Of a stretch of DNA of 64,000 nucleotides, positions 62,486 through 64,000 are shown in pieces; within the stretch, counting starts at the first letter, position 1, and every line of letters starts with the position of its first letter. Both the position numbers and the translations under genes were made by a program. The notes under the pieces were generated by a model that ran no database searches, was not told the origin of the DNA, and was given only the letters and a program-made list of their open reading frames with translations. Source of the DNA: Leguminivora glycinivorella (taxonomy: Eukaryota; Arthropoda; Insecta; Lepidoptera; Tortricidae); assembly GCF_023078275.1 (NCBI RefSeq), contig NC_062988.1, positions 823,501-887,500 of the forward strand. Reading direction: 5' to 3'.

Positions 62486-63149
62486 ATCGGTTTTTTTCTA
62501 AAACCTGAGAATTCTAAAACGTGACAGTGTTCTTTTTTTTATCTAGAACTTTCTGTGCTAGAGGTCGGTTTTACACTCAGACGTGTTCCAAGTGATTTCT
62601 TGAGAATTTAATCCGCGTCGAGTTTTTATCGGATTATTTTGCTGATAACAATAGTTTATAATTTGTAATCGATGATGTAACCAACGCCCAGTTTGATAAG
62701 GATGCAGTGACATCACCATGAATCATTATGTAAAATGAGAATAGTGTATTTTTTGTTCAAATCCAGCCTTGAGCTCAACTGCTTTTCGATTGAGGCCGAG
62801 ATGAGGGGAGACATACGGTCATCAACCAATAAATAGGGGTATTATTCAGGATAGAAGCCGAAGACCTGATTCTTATACCTAATAAGATCTAAATCGTGGA
62901 ATTTTTGCGTTCGCTGATCTCAGAATCATAAAGAGATTAAATCAAATGGTCCTTAAAAATTGTATGGATTGTTTGTCGTCACACGCATATACCTAATAAG
63001 TGCAATAACTAATAAATCAGTACGTGACGTAGTGGAACGGTCACTTTGGCATATACATTTTTATAGTGGGTTGGAAAGTGCTGACGATTCAGAGTAGATT
63101 GAGCCTAAAAATATCAGAATTTGTGAGAAACAGTTTTTCAATATTTCGG

Positions 63150-63416
63150 AAAATGCCCAGTCGATTAATTCCTGCGTTCTTCTCATCTTCGCCTCAGAGG
63201 AGACTCTCCAACTTTCAACGAGACACTAGTTTGAATAAAGTAACTTCGCTTGGAGCGATACAAGTTGAAGCTGATCCGGCTCAGGGCTTTAAACGCTTTA
63301 TAGCTACATTAAGCGTTAAGTTTACCGAATGGAAGTACAAGTTGGAGCCATTTACAGTCTTGTGTATCTTACTTAAGTACATTTGGTGTAGCGAAATTGT
63401 GAAGCAGACGTTATAA
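63150..63416 (+). CDS. Hypothetical protein, 88 codons (possibly a first coding exon)
   Basis: ATG at 63150 opens 88 codons to a stop at 63414-63416. The frame is open upstream to about 63067, where ATTTTTATAG could be an acceptor. The N-terminus is basic and Ser/Arg-rich (MPSRLIPAFFSSSPQRRLSN), compatible with a mitochondrial targeting peptide or a cytoplasmic tail. The middle is KVTSLGAIQVEADPAQGFKR. The end carries a hydrophobic stretch (PFTVLCILLKYIW) preceded by KYKLEP, as in the first membrane segment of some insect major-facilitator transporters. That comparison is weak. It may be a short real protein, a first exon, or chance. Confidence 0.35.
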   Translation, partial: KMPSRLIPAFFSSSPQRRLSNFQRDTSLNKVTSLGAIQVEADPAQGFKRFIATLSVKFTEWKYKLEPFTVLCILLKYIWCSEIVKQTL

Positions 63417-63666
63417 TGCATTCTTCTTGGATTTCTTAAAAAAAAATTGTTTGTATTAGATTCAATTTACACTCTAGTCAGAACATGTTGGCGACACTTC
63501 CTCAGTTACAACCTCTCAGAATTTTTGAAAATTTGAAAACTTTATGATTCATAGCGCTTGCACTGTTACCTTATGTTTATAGCATCATCCTAGTAATTTA
63601 ATTTATTTATTATATTATATATCCTTCATAACATACATTTGGGAACGTAGCCGTAGCACTAAAGAG

Positions 63667-63978
63667 TATTTCTTTTTTTTGCCACTTTTATGAAAAGTGA
63701 CATTTTTGAAAAAATGCTATTTCTACTCAGGATCACTAGCTTTTTCAATCCTAGTAGTTAAAAAACTTGTCCCATACGATTTTTTCTTATTTTGTTACCA
63801 TTTTCCGTACATGTTGTGTGGGGTAACAAAAGAGGAAAGTAACAAAAATGTATGGAAATTCTGGAACACTTTTTGTCTTCCAGTGAGATTGAAAGTACTC
63901 GTGATTCTGAGTACAATTGACCTAGAATTCCCTAAAAAAATTAAAATAAAAAAAATGGCAAAAAAAGAAATGCTCTAA
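63667..63978. mobile_element. Inverted-repeat element, family D (copy 3)
   Basis: The ends AGTATTTCTTTTTTTTGCCA and TGGCAAAAAAAGAAATGCTC are inverted repeats. Inside, CTACTCAGGATCACTAGCTT and CGTGATTCTGAGTAC are mirrored as in 9540-9838. The 93-codon frame across it is incidental. Confidence 0.75.
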
Positions 63979-64000
63979 AAATGAATAATTTGTCGTGCCG

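Overview
The window looks like nuclear DNA from a moth or butterfly (Lepidoptera). It is AT-rich, short spliced exons are rare, and most of the sequence is stacked transposable elements typical of Lepidoptera: tRNA-derived SINEs, short Helitrons starting TC and ending CTAG, mariner, truncated LINEs, and many palindromic MITEs with TTA/TAA duplications. Nothing bacterial or viral was seen. No search could be run, so family names rest on motifs I recognise.

Host-gene content is small. On the minus strand a two-exon gene (exons 21234-21328 and 20290-20446) encodes 83 residues that read as a stand-alone KIX-type domain. A second minus-strand two-exon gene (30266-30326 and 28639-28784) encodes 68 residues I do not recognise. 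The introns of both are filled with nested transposons. Isolated exon-like pieces lie at 8991-9074 (+), 47232-47376 (-, terminal exon), 49546-49738 (-), 42993-43286 (+), 39053-39439 (-) and 63150-63416 (+). A probable untranslated first exon ends at a splice donor at 5574.

Layout. 0-4.2 kb: a 450-bp tandem repeat array, then a G-rich minisatellite. 4.2-10.7 kb: SINEs, MITEs, a tRNA-like element and a Helitron. 12-14.4 kb: a mariner split by a LINE RNase H fragment. 14.5-20.2 kb: hAT-like, TTAA-flanked and other inverted-repeat elements. 20-21.3 kb: the KIX-like gene. 21.6-28.5 kb: large palindromes and two inverted copies of a repeat family enclosing LINE debris. 28.6-30.4 kb: the 68-residue gene. 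30.5-33.6 kb: an AT-rich degenerate array and MITEs. 33.8-36.2 kb: a 613-codon reverse transcriptase lying between terminal inverted repeats. 36.5-50 kb: Helitrons, MITEs and candidate exons. 51.3-54.1 kb: two minisatellite arrays (about 130 bp and exactly 120 bp). 55-64 kb: MITEs, LINE 3' ends, SINE fragments and a possible promoter with an ORF.

The protein-coding parts of the transposons (mariner transposase, RNase H, reverse transcriptases) are remnants except the RNase H and 613-codon RT frames, which are open. Insertion order can often be read from target-site duplications.
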